Numbered from the stretch's first letter, positions 1-6,800 are shown. The stretch: DNA of 7,317 nucleotides from Firmicutes bacterium UBA2296 (GCA_002345475.1 DDWC01000252.1:1-7317), one strand, 5' to 3'. Made by a program: numbers and translations. The notes: a model not told the origin generated them from the sequence alone.

Positions 1-28
1 CGCAGGGGTGTGCATTGTATCATTTCAT

Positions 29-45
29 AGTAGATTAGCCAAAAT
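29..45 (+). repeat. Dispersed direct repeat, copy A (first block)
   Basis: The 17 bases AGTAGATTAGCCAAAAT match 3453-3469 (AGTAGATTAGCCAGAAT) at 16 of 17 positions. A second collinear block, TATGATAATGAGA at 154-166, matches 3471-3483 at 12 of 13. In copy A the two blocks are separated by 108 bases that include the 47-91 hairpin. In copy B only one base separates them. No protein-coding role is apparent. Confidence 0.55.
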
Positions 46-46
46 T

Positions 47-91
47 ACACATAGGGGACCCTGTCCAGTCCGGACGGGGTCCCCTATGTGT
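47..91. repeat. Long palindromic hairpin (MITE/REP-like or terminator stem)
   Basis: ACACATAGGGGACCC (47-61) is the exact reverse complement of 77-91. The stem continues inward through a T·G pair (62/76) and GTCC/GGAC (63-66/72-75) to a five-base loop at 67-71, giving 20 pairs. On the plus strand it is followed by T/G-rich DNA (TTGTTGTT) rather than a clean T run, so it is a poor intrinsic terminator. The length and near-perfection of the stem suit a small palindromic mobile element or REP-type repeat. This interpretation is inferred, as no second copy lies in the window. Confidence 0.7.
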
Positions 92-432
92 GTTGTTGTT
101 CGTTGTTTGTTGTCAGTTCTGAGCCGCGGCACATGTCCCACGGGGGAGGCAAATATGATAATGAGATGAGTCTACGGTGCATTTTGTGCTTCGTTAGTTA
201 GTTCTTGACTCTCTCGCATAGCCTATTCGATGGTCGGTTCGAAGTGTTTGATTAGCCGCAGCTTAAGCTAAAGAGCCTTGAGCTTGTCCTAAAGCTTGGG
301 AAGCTCATGTTGCATGCGCCTTATCTAACACTGCAACCTCTCCTACAAACACATGTTTGTATTAATTGTATCCTTGGCTAGTTTTTGTGTCAACTGACCT
401 GAAGTACCTGGCAGCCAACTTTGCCAAGATAC

Positions 433-523
433 TGATAACAAGCTCGGAACTTATTATCAAAATGAAGCATATTTGAAAAGTAGCCACTTGATTATTATCA
501 AAACAAGCATAAAATGATAATAA
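433..523. promoter_or_regulatory. Operator-like TGATAAYAA repeats before the Fic gene
   Basis: Four copies of a 9-base motif occur here. TTATTATCA is at 451-459 and 492-500, its exact reverse complement TGATAATAA is at 515-523, and TGATAACAA (8 of 9) is at 433-441. They form two inverted pairs (433/451 and 492/515). The two same-orientation copies start 41 bp apart, close to four helical turns. The two TTATTATCA copies are part of a longer direct repeat (451-470 and 492-510) that differs by one gap and one base. The 492/515 pair brackets the predicted -10 element, as expected for a repressor site. Autoregulation by the winged-helix end of the Fic protein is inferred. Confidence 0.5.
488..515 (+). 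promoter_or_regulatory. Predicted sigma-A-type promoter of the Fic gene
   Basis: TTGATT (488-493) and TAAAAT (510-515) match the -35 and -10 consensus at 4 and 5 of 6 positions, separated by 16 bases. Transcription would begin near 522, giving a leader of about 24 bases before the ATG at 546. The operator-like motif TTATTATCA overlaps the -35 end and spacer, and TGATAATAA begins at the last base of the -10. Confidence 0.45.
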
Positions 524-534
524 GACGCAGTTGA

Positions 535-541
535 GAGGTGA
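535..541 (+). promoter_or_regulatory. Ribosome binding site of the Fic gene
   Basis: GAGGTGA matches the core complement of the 16S rRNA 3' end, and its GAGG core lies 7 bases before ATG 546. This favours ATG 546 over the in-frame TTG at 531, which would lie within or before this site and has no site of its own. Confidence 0.75.
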
Positions 542-545
542 AAAC

Positions 546-1676
546 ATGTCTAATAGAGCGGGTAACCATGTTTTATGTGGGACTGGGGTAACGGCCTACA
601 AGTGTTTTGTGCCTAAAACAATGCCTCCAGTTGGTGGAATTAGTTTTGATGAAGATATGATTTATCTTTTATCGGAAGCTGGCAGACAACTGGGAAGGCT
701 AGATGAGATAACGGATTCCCTTATTTCACCCAACTATTTCGTCTACATGTATGCCCGAAAGGAGGCTGCTTGGTCTTCACAGATAGAGGGAACCCGGGCT
801 ACTTTTGCAGACCTGATCAGAAAAGAAGCAGGGTTTGAAGATGGCCCCGATGATGTCCAGGAAATAGAGAATTGCATTCGCGCTATTAGGTACGGTTTTG
901 AGCGGCTCCAGGAGCTGCCACTTTCTTTGCGTCTCATACGAGAAATACATGCAATTCTGATGCAAGACGTGCGGGGCCAGCACAAGGATCCGGGGGAGTT
1001 TCGGCGCTCTCAAAACTGGATTGGTGGTGCATCTATTGAAGCCGCCTATTACGTTCCCCCTTCAGTAGAACACATGCGGCCACTGTTAGATGACCTTGAG
1101 AAATTCATATACGCAGAAGATAGACTCCACCCAGTCGTCAAGGCGGCTCTGATACACGCTCAGTTCGAAATGATACATCCGTTTCTCGATGGAAACGGGA
1201 GGACCGGCAGGTTGTTGATCACCTTCTATTTTGCGCACGAAGGTATGCTACACAAGCCAACACTCTACTTGTCGGGATTCTTCCTCAAGAATCGTTCGGC
1301 GTATTATGCACGCTTGGCTGATATCCAGGAGCGTGGTGACTATGAGTCATGGATTCGGTTCTTTCTTCAGGGTATGGTAGACTCCTGCTCTGAGGCAGTG
1401 CAGCTTGCCCGACGTGTCCAGGCCCTAAAGGAAGCCGATTCGACAACATTGCGCGCCATGAGTAGATCCGCTCAGCAGGCCTTAACACTGCATGAGGCGC
1501 TCTTTGATAAGCCTACTATCACCATCGATGAAGCTGCTACATTGTTAGGGGTGGCGTATACTACTGCAGGCCGGGTGATAGACCGCATGGTCGAGCTCGG
1601 AATACTTGCCTTACTGGGTGAGCGGAAGCGGGGTCGTGTGTTCATATATGAAAAGTACGCCAGAATTTTCGAGTGA
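546..1676 (+). CDS. Fic family protein, class II AMPylase with C-terminal winged helix
   Basis: This 376-residue cytoplasmic protein is predicted to transfer AMP from ATP to hydroxyl side chains of target proteins (Fic family, SoFic-like; targets unknown). The catalytic motif HPFLDGNGRTGR at residues 211-222 has every consensus residue of HxFx(D/E)GNGRxxR, including the catalytic His211 and Arg219/Arg222. The N-terminal helix carries SSQIEG (77-82), the (S/T)xxxE(G/N) inhibitory motif. In class II Fic proteins its glutamate (here Glu81) pairs with the second arginine of the motif and blocks ATP binding. The flap region is near 150-162 (EFRRSQNWIGG). The last ~55 residues (323-371) read as a winged helix, with DEAATLLGVAYTTAGRVIDRMVELGIL. 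Length agrees with SoFic-type proteins (~370), so the gene looks complete and active. No antitoxin gene adjoins it, consistent with built-in inhibition. It appears to be monocistronic, with a promoter at 488-515 and a terminator at 1748-1790. Confidence 0.95.
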   Translation: MSNRAGNHVLCGTGVTAYKCFVPKTMPPVGGISFDEDMIYLLSEAGRQLGRLDEITDSLISPNYFVYMYARKEAAWSSQIEGTRATFADLIRKEAGFEDGPDDVQEIENCIRAIRYGFERLQELPLSLRLIREIHAILMQDVRGQHKDPGEFRRSQNWIGGASIEAAYYVPPSVEHMRPLLDDLEKFIYAEDRLHPVVKAALIHAQFEMIHPFLDGNGRTGRLLITFYFAHEGMLHKPTLYLSGFFLKNRSAYYARLADIQERGDYESWIRFFLQGMVDSCSEAVQLARRVQALKEADSTTLRAMSRSAQQALTLHEALFDKPTITIDEAATLLGVAYTTAGRVIDRMVELGILALLGERKRGRVFIYEKYARIFE

Positions 1677-1679
1677 CTC

Positions 1680-1695
1680 GCCAGCTCGGGCTGGC
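1680..1695 (+). other. Small stem-loop just after the Fic stop codon
   Basis: GCCAGC and GCTGGC form a six-pair stem with loop TCGG, starting three bases after the TGA. No T run follows, so it is not a terminator by itself. It could protect the 3' end of the mRNA, but it may also be a chance structure. Confidence 0.35.
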
Positions 1696-1747
1696 ATGCC
1701 TACGGACGACTGTGTAGACTCCCCCGCCACCATCAATCCTGTAACCT

Positions 1748-1790
1748 AAAACAGGACTATGCAGATTCACCCCCTGCATGGTCCTGTTTT
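1748..1790 (+). terminator. Strong Rho-independent terminator after the Fic gene
   Basis: AAAACAGGAC (1748-1757) pairs exactly with GTCCTGTTTT (1781-1790). After a T·G pair, ATGCAG (1759-1764) pairs with CTGCAT (1774-1779), closing a nine-base loop. The stem of 17 pairs ends in TTTT followed by CTTT. Because the stem begins with AAAA, the reverse strand also ends in TTTTA. The element may therefore also stop transcripts from the convergent acetamidase gene, 245 bases away. Confidence 0.88.
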
Positions 1791-1936
1791 CTTTGGGCCG
1801 TTCTTAGTTGCTGGTTCCTGGTTTCTGGCTACGGAAGTGGGGACGGCAGAGGTGAAGGCTTCTCTGTTGCGAGGGCCGCAACTTTTATAGGATGGCGTGA
1901 CGGTGGTGCGGAAGAGTCGCAGCTGGAACAGAAAAG

Positions 1937-1956
1937 CAGCCCTTCTTTTTTGGCTG
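1937..1956 (-). terminator. Weak terminator candidate after the acetamidase gene
   Basis: On the minus strand, CAGCC and GGCTG form a five-pair stem around an A-rich loop, followed by CTTTTC. It lies about 80 bases past the acetamidase stop codon. The stem is short, so the bidirectional hairpin at 1748-1790 may be the effective stop. Confidence 0.25.
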
Positions 1957-2034
1957 TGCCATATGCGTCTTATGCCACAAGAAGTCCCGCTCCCCTTGTC
2001 CTCGGGGGCCGCCAGATAGCGCCTCGTCTCACCA

Positions 2035-2940
2035 TTACAGGCTTACCTTTTCATTTATAAGACCGCGCGGGAAGTCCATGCAGCAGCCCACAAGGGGGTT
2101 TACAACCTGAGTAATGCGGAGGTTGCCCTGGAGGGAAAGCAGCATGGCAATTTCCTGAATGCTGAGGTTAGTGTGACTTAGCAAAAACTCGTGCATCTTA
2201 AAGGCTGCGGCTTTACCTGCCTCGTCTAAGGTTTTTGCGGCCGCCAGGGTAAGATAGTGTGTAGGGGTGAGGATAAAGGGGGTGGGGATATCGGTTCTCT
2301 GTTTGAGAACCTCTACGGTAACGGTTATCTCGCCATCCATCTCCAGTGCGCAGATAACTGTTTCGCCGTCGCCTTGCACGCCGTGGAGGTCGCCCATGGA
2401 GAGCAGGGCGCCTTTTACATTGACGGGCAGGTAAATGAAGGAGCCAGAGGTCAGATCTTTACAGTCCAGGTTGCCACCATGCTCACCGGGCCAGGTGCTG
2501 GGGATAGGGCTTTTGGGAGCTGTACCGATTACACCGATCATGGGTTTCAGCTCAATAACGATATCTTCGGTGAAGTATGCCTTATTGTCACGAATGGGAA
2601 TGATCTTGCTCCGATATTCTGATATAAGCTCGCCATAAAGGCCAGTGCCGGGCCTGGCTGTCATCACAGCGGTAGCAGCAGGGACAATCTTCTGAATGCT
2701 CACCTTAAGCACATCGCCGACCTCGGCTCCGGTAACATAGACGGGCCCGGTGGCAGGATTGCCTAGTTTTCGGTCAACTGTAGAGAAGAGGGTGTGCTCG
2801 TCCCTGATTTGGTTGCAGTAGGCGTCTACACACTCATAGATAATGGTATCGCCGGGGTTCGCCGTAGCCGCGGGCGCTGTTTCCGCGGAAAACTCGTAGT
2901 GTAGCCTGGACTTATCATTGCTGACTCGGATGGTCTGCAT
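2035..2940 (-). CDS. Acetamidase/formamidase family protein
   Basis: This 301-residue cytoplasmic enzyme is predicted to hydrolyse short amides such as formamide or acetamide to ammonia and the carboxylic acid (FmdA/AmdA family). Family signatures are present in order: NPATGPVYVTGAEVGDVL (61-78), MIGVIGTAP (134-142), the HGGNLDC block (154-160) and GALLSMGDLHGVQGDGE (177-193), which holds the conserved His/Asp/Glu residues around the active site. NPLVGCCMDFPR (281-292) matches the usual C-terminal segment. The ~300-residue length fits the short form of the family, and no frameshift is seen. The start is ATG at 2940 with GGAGG seven bases upstream. There is no signal peptide. No amide transporter, regulator or urea/nitrogen gene lies beside it, so the true substrate cannot be read from context. 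It stands alone and converges on the Fic gene. Substrate is uncertain, family is secure. Confidence 0.93.
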   Translation of the reverse strand: MQTIRVSNDKSRLHYEFSAETAPAATANPGDTIIYECVDAYCNQIRDEHTLFSTVDRKLGNPATGPVYVTGAEVGDVLKVSIQKIVPAATAVMTARPGTGLYGELISEYRSKIIPIRDNKAYFTEDIVIELKPMIGVIGTAPKSPIPSTWPGEHGGNLDCKDLTSGSFIYLPVNVKGALLSMGDLHGVQGDGETVICALEMDGEITVTVEVLKQRTDIPTPFILTPTHYLTLAAAKTLDEAGKAAAFKMHEFLLSHTNLSIQEIAMLLSLQGNLRITQVVNPLVGCCMDFPRGLINEKVSL

Positions 2941-2947
2941 GTTTTCG

Positions 2948-2952
2948 CCTCC
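2948..2952 (-). promoter_or_regulatory. Ribosome binding site of the acetamidase gene
   Basis: On the minus strand GGAGG lies seven bases before the ATG whose first base is 2940. It is a consensus site at ideal spacing and fixes the start codon. No convincing -35/-10 pair was found upstream on this strand. TTCGAC with TAGCAA 18 bases later is the nearest, and it is weak. Confidence 0.8.
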
Positions 2953-3210
2953 ATATCTTTGGTCTCAGCCATTGCTAGAGAGAATTCGTGTAAGGGTCGA
3001 AGCTATCCTGCTTGGGTTGCAGGTCTTTTGTCCCCCTTTTGTCTCGGCATCGCTGAAGCGCTACGTTTATCCGTACCACTTGGGATGAAGATATGCAGGA
3101 GTGGTTTTTCGATTGTCGATGTTGTTGGTTTTTTAACTGACCAGCCTACGCCGCGCGGTGCGACTCTTTATTGGAGCAAGTTAAGACCACGACCGAAAGA
3201 AGAAGGTTCC

Positions 3211-3237
3211 TAACTGTTGACAAAAGGTCAGCAGTTA
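3211..3237. repeat. Eleven-pair hairpin in the intergenic region
   Basis: TAACTGTTGAC (3211-3221) pairs with GTCAGCAGTTA (3227-3237) with one G·T pair and a five-base loop. No T run follows on either strand, so it is not a terminator. It may be an operator, or a relic end of a mobile element. TTGACA at 3217-3222 inside it resembles a -35 box but has no good -10 partner. Confidence 0.45.
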
Positions 3238-3330
3238 AGAATGACAGCTGCAGATGGGAAAAAGCGATTAACAGATTTCGCAACCACGGAGCAGATGCCA
3301 CCCAAAGATAGGATGGTTTTATCAGTAGGT

Positions 3331-3354
3331 GGCTCTATTTTTTGCCATAGAGCC
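3331..3354. repeat. Eight-pair hairpin GGCTCTAT/ATAGAGCC
   Basis: GGCTCTAT (3331-3338) and its exact complement (3347-3354) enclose TTTTTGCC. The T run is in the loop rather than after the stem, so termination is unlikely. Function is unknown. Confidence 0.4.
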
Positions 3355-3394
3355 TAGAAAGAACTCGATCCTGAGTTTCGTAGGAGTGGCTTTG

Positions 3395-3424
3395 CTGTTG
3401 CTTAGGATTTTGGCCAGGCAACAG
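3395..3424. repeat. Nine-pair hairpin CTGTTGC/GCAACAG
   Basis: CTGTTGC (3395-3401) is the exact complement of GCAACAG (3418-3424), and two further pairs (T·G, T-A) extend it around a 12-base loop. It lies 29 bases before copy B of the dispersed repeat. No T run follows. Function is unknown. Confidence 0.4.
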
Positions 3425-3452
3425 ATGTAATCGCTAGGTTTCTATGAGGGCG

Positions 3453-3483
3453 AGTAGATTAGCCAGAATGTATGATAACGAGA
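3453..3483 (+). repeat. Dispersed direct repeat, copy B (both blocks adjacent)
   Basis: AGTAGATTAGCCAGAAT (3453-3469) and TATGATAACGAGA (3471-3483) correspond to 29-45 and 154-166 with one mismatch each. Only one base separates the blocks here, against 108 bases in copy A. Similarity does not clearly extend beyond these blocks. It could be the scar or end of an insertion sequence, or a shared regulatory leader. Confidence 0.55.
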
Positions 3484-3510
3484 AAGCAGGACCTGTTCTT
3501 TGCCGGAGAG

Positions 3511-3658
3511 ATGCTGCTTCTTTGATCGTGCCTCTCTACTGGTTCTGAGTCGGTATGTGTCAGGACATAGGTAACGAAGCAGCATTCAGGGTGACTGCTC
3601 AATTGAGCAGATGGAACTGCGCCCTGGGTTCTTTTGTGACGGCTCTACAGTAGAGGCC
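3511..3658 (+). other. Possible structured RNA leader or attenuator-like element
   Basis: Three structures follow one another. ATGCTGCTTC (3511-3520) pairs exactly with GAAGCAGCAT (3576-3585), enclosing a smaller TTCTGA/TCAGGA stem. CAGGGTG (3587-3593) pairs with CGCCCTG (3620-3626), enclosing the perfect 16-base palindrome CTGCTCAATTGAGCAG (3595-3610), and is followed by GGTTCTTTT like a weak terminator. CGGCTCTAC and GTAGAGGCCG (one bulge) form a third stem at 3640-3658. TGGAACTGCGC at 3612-3622 differs by one base from the T-box TGGAACCGCG(C) signature, but the rest of a T-box was not convincingly found. No RNA family can be assigned. Confidence 0.3.
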
Positions 3659-3800
3659 GCTTCCGACACAAGTATCGCGGTGGTTCCCCTAAAAAACGCG
3701 TTGTCTGTACATCAGTGGGTATTCAGCAAAGACCTCGGTCAAACAATGGCATATCCTATCTCTTCGTGAAAGTGACCTGTCTTTTGCGTAATATTTAAAT

Positions 3801-3806
3801 TATAAT
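3801..3806 (+). promoter_or_regulatory. Candidate -10 element for the surface-protein gene
   Basis: A perfect TATAAT sits in the AT-rich stretch TTTAAATTATAATTGG, 49 bases before the ATG at 3856. The -35 position at 17-base spacing (TGTCTT, 3778-3783) is poor. TTGCGT at 3784-3789 is too close, with 11 bases. Promoter use therefore rests on the -10 alone, or on an activator. Confidence 0.4.
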
Positions 3807-3839
3807 TGGATAGTGAAACTTTTCCCTTATTTGCCATGC

Positions 3840-3848
3840 AGGAGTGAT
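3840..3848 (+). promoter_or_regulatory. Ribosome binding site that sets the surface-protein start
   Basis: AGGAGTGAT matches the AGGAGGTGAT consensus with one base missing and ends seven bases before ATG 3856. An upstream in-frame GTG (3844) lies inside this site, and the next ATG (3862) is farther away. ATG 3856 is the best start. Confidence 0.7.
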
Positions 3849-3855
3849 TATAGCG

Positions 3856-6800
3856 ATGACAATGAAACCTTTCCTGAAACGTGTCGCAACCACTGCAATA
3901 GCCCTAAGCCTGATTAGGGCTTCCTTTGGGACTGGCATTAATCCTTTCCTGGCAAAAGCCGAGCAGCTGGATTACACAGTATTAGCATGCAGCTGTGAAC
4001 TGAATGCGTCTGCCGGTATATCCGTACACGTAAAGAATGGTGATCCCGTCACCGTTGACCACGACCTCACACTTACAGGGTTTGCTGCCGACATTGATGG
4101 GGCTACCGTGGCCATAAGGGATTACCAGGGCCCAGGCGACTCGCTCAGCTTTGCCAGTGGCACAAATGGCATTGCAGGTCATTTCGACGTACAAACCGGA
4201 ATACTGACTCTCAATAACAGCGGACCTGCTTCAGAGTACGAGGCAGCACTTAGAAGCGTTACCTTCAGCACCGCAGGGGAAGTAGGGGAGCGCACTATAG
4301 ACTTCTTCATCAGCACTTTTGAAGCTACCAAGGTCGTGATGGTTATTGCACCGCCGTCGGTAAACACTGCAGCCGCCACCAGCATAAGCACCACGTCAGC
4401 AACACTGGGCGGTGAAGTGACGGCAGACAATTTCGCAGAGGTAACCGCGCGAGGTGTGGTTTACACAACTTCACAAGTCAGCTTCCCAGGGGTAACCGCG
4501 CGAGCCGTGGTTTACTCAGCTTCAGACAGCTATGATGATCTGATCATAGGTGGCAACGAAGTCTTCGAGCAGACGATAGGTGCCGGTACCGGCGTCTTCA
4601 GTCAAACCATCGGTTCACTCGCGCCCGACACTACTTACTTCTTTCGCTCCTATGCCACCAACTCTGCCGGAACGAGCTACGGCGATGTACTTAGCTTCAC
4701 CACTGAGGGGATCAGCCCGCCTGTGGTCATTTCTGTGGACGCGCCTGCTGGCACCTATGCTGCGGGACAACACCTGGACTTTGCGGTAACGTTCTCGGAG
4801 AGTGTAACCGTCGACACAGCGGGTGGGATTCCCCGTATCCACCTCGATTTTGGCGGGAACGCTAAGTATGCTTATTATGTTAGCGGTTCAGAAAGTGACT
4901 CTCTGCTTTTCCGCTACACCATTGAATGTGACGACGCTGCTCCCAATGGAGTCTTCCTTGACTCGTTAAATGCTAACGGAGCAACCATAAGGAACGAATC
5001 AGGTGTTGATGCCGACCTGACCTTTAATAGCACAGGCCAAACGGGCATATTTATTGATGTGAACGACGACCCGGTCAAGGATGACATAACCGGAGTATCC
5101 TTCACTGATGCGACCTTTACTTACGATGGTACCGCCAGGAGCATATCCATAAGCGGTAACCTCCCCGATGGTACCAGCGTCAGCTACACCAACAACACTG
5201 GTATCAACGCCGGTATCTATGACGCTGTGGCCAGCATCAGCGGTGGGGCGAATTACAACGACCTTACGCTGAACGCAACCCTGACTATTGAAAAGGCCAA
5301 CATCACAGGTATCACCTTTGGGAATCTTACCGTGAACTATCATGAACAGGGTTCAGCTGAAAGCATAATAAGATCAAGAGTGGTGTTGCCTCCTGGGGTC
5401 AGTCTTAACCTGCTCGGCTTGCCAATCACTTGGTCGGTGGGAACTTTTTCTATTGTTGCAGTTATAGATGGCGGGTCGAACTACAATGACCTGACACTTC
5501 ACGCTTCGTTAAGGATTTTATCGCCGCCGCCACCACCGCCACCACCACCGCCACCAACGCCAGTGACATGGCCAGTGGCACCACCGCCGCCACCGCCGCC
5601 GCCACCACCGGCATCGCTCTGGTTACCACCCAGCTCGCCCGTCACCGGCACAGGGCCAACGGTGTTAGACGGATCATCCGGCATAGCGCCGCTGATAATA
5701 GCTCTTTCCGCGGCAGGATCTGTGGGCCCTACATTTCAAGACACCATGATGCCTGCTTCTCTGGTCCTGGCCCCCCTGCAACCAGATCTCTATGCCTGGG
5801 ACAGCTCTTTTGACCTTGCTACATGCAATGTGATACTTACCCTCTCGCCCCAGGCCCTGGTATTGCACGCGGACATGGCTGGCGATATGCAACAATCTAT
5901 CATGGATGCAAGCCAGAATACATCACAGAACGAATCCCTGGCGCTCCTGGAGGCTCTGGCTTCGGGTGAAGATATTAGCTCGGTACTCACGTCTGCAACT
6001 AGCGATAGTGTGTTTCACGATGCGTTATTAGAAGCTTTGGCGATGGGCTTGTCACCAGCCGACGCTATTGCGGTCGCTCAGTCAACCGCGGAAGCAATAG
6101 CGAGCCTGGCCGCACTGCTTGTAGACAGCAGTTCTTTCGAGAGCGATTTGCTGGAAGCGTTAGCTCTTGGCGTTGACATAGGTCCCATAATTGGGGATGC
6201 GTTGGCCAGCGGCGCTGATTTTCTTAACCTTTTGATAGGCTCTCCGGATGTTCAGGGTGACACCCCCCCTCTGGCAATTATTGTTCCCGAATCAGTATTA
6301 GGCGCAGCTAACGGCATGACCATTACGATAACTTCTTTTCACGGAACCGTATCGGTGCAGCCGGATGCTATTGCTGCGGCCTCAACGCAGGGAAAACCCC
6401 TCGTCATATCTATGGTAGAGCAACAGGTTGAAGCAATTGCTGATCTGCTCCCCGTAGGCACCGAACCGGTTAGCGCTGCATTAAGCATATGCACGGATAT
6501 GACCGGACCCACGTGGGTAGCCATTAACATGGGGATTGAGCTGTCAGAGGACGAGTTGATGCGCAAAGCCTTCCTGAACGAGCTCATGATCTATAGCATT
6601 CACAGCGACGGCAAAAAGGAAATGATCTACGCTGTCAACCATAACATTGAGGAAACACCCTACCTGGACGAGCAGGGCGTGGAGCGGACACGCTACACGC
6701 TGCAAAGTGCAACCTTCTGGGTCAGCTACTTCAGCCGCTTTGTGGTAGTACAACCCAACCAACAGCACCTTGAAACCACAGTAGGTGTGCCAGGCTTTGC

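Larger units (their letters stand above)
1..530. other. Non-coding region upstream of the Fic gene
   Basis: No open reading frame with a ribosome binding site and recognisable protein was found here. The short minus-strand frame at 362-547 lacks any family resemblance and runs through the Fic promoter. What can be seen is a long hairpin (47-91), a split direct repeat shared with the region near 3453 (29-45 and 154-166), the perfect palindrome AGCTTAAGCT (260-269), and the repeats and promoter just before the Fic gene (433-523). Nothing identifies the end of an upstream gene, so the left edge falls in intergenic DNA. Confidence 0.6.
1677..2034. other. Intergenic region between convergent genes
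   Basis: These 358 bases hold a small stem (1680-1695), a strong hairpin terminator (1748-1790), a short degenerate run of CTGGTTC/CTGGTTT/CTGGCTA at 1811-1831, and a weak minus-strand terminator candidate (1937-1956). No coding frame with a start signal is supported. Confidence 0.6.
2953..3843. other. Long non-coding region rich in inverted repeats
   Basis: About 890 bases separate the divergent acetamidase and surface-protein genes. The only sizeable frame (2959-3213, plus) begins at a TTG without a ribosome site, has no family resemblance, and starts inside the acetamidase leader. I regard it as spurious. The region holds several inverted repeats (3211-3237, 3331-3354, 3395-3424, 3511-3585, 3584-3629, 3640-3658), copy B of the dispersed repeat (3453-3483), and a promoter-like TATAAT at 3801. 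A CCTGC/GCAGG stem at 3007-3023 followed by TCTTTTG is a very weak terminator-like feature. No known riboswitch consensus was recognised, and in particular no cyclic-di-GMP class I core. Confidence 0.55.

Noticed and set aside
237..245. GGTTCGAAG, resembling the T-psi-C arm of a tRNA
   Set aside because: No acceptor stem, anticodon arm or D arm could be assembled from the surrounding bases.
1811..1831. Three tandem CTGGTTY-like heptamers
   Set aside because: Only three short degenerate copies, with no flanking structure, so too little to call a functional repeat.
2083..2095. 13-base identity with 7201-7213 (GCAGCCCACAAGG)
   Set aside because: One copy is inside the acetamidase coding region and the other in non-coding DNA. 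The match does not extend, and a 13-base identity is expected by chance at this window size.
2257..2622. 121-residue plus-strand frame inside the acetamidase gene
   Set aside because: It is antisense to conserved acetamidase motifs and has no family resemblance. It is a shadow of the real gene.
2959..3213. 84-residue plus-strand frame in the intergenic region
   Set aside because: It starts at TTG with no ribosome site and lies over the acetamidase leader. No domain or membrane pattern supports it.
3480..3843. Cyclic-di-GMP class I riboswitch before the surface-protein gene
   Set aside because: These riboswitches are common before such genes, but the expected GGGCAAACC and GACGCAAAGC-type core sequences are absent.
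3961..3999. VLAC near the mature N-terminus as a lipoprotein box
   Set aside because: The cysteine lies about ten residues past the AKA cleavage site and well after the hydrophobic stretch, and the -3 to -1 residues (VLA) do not fit the usual lipobox.
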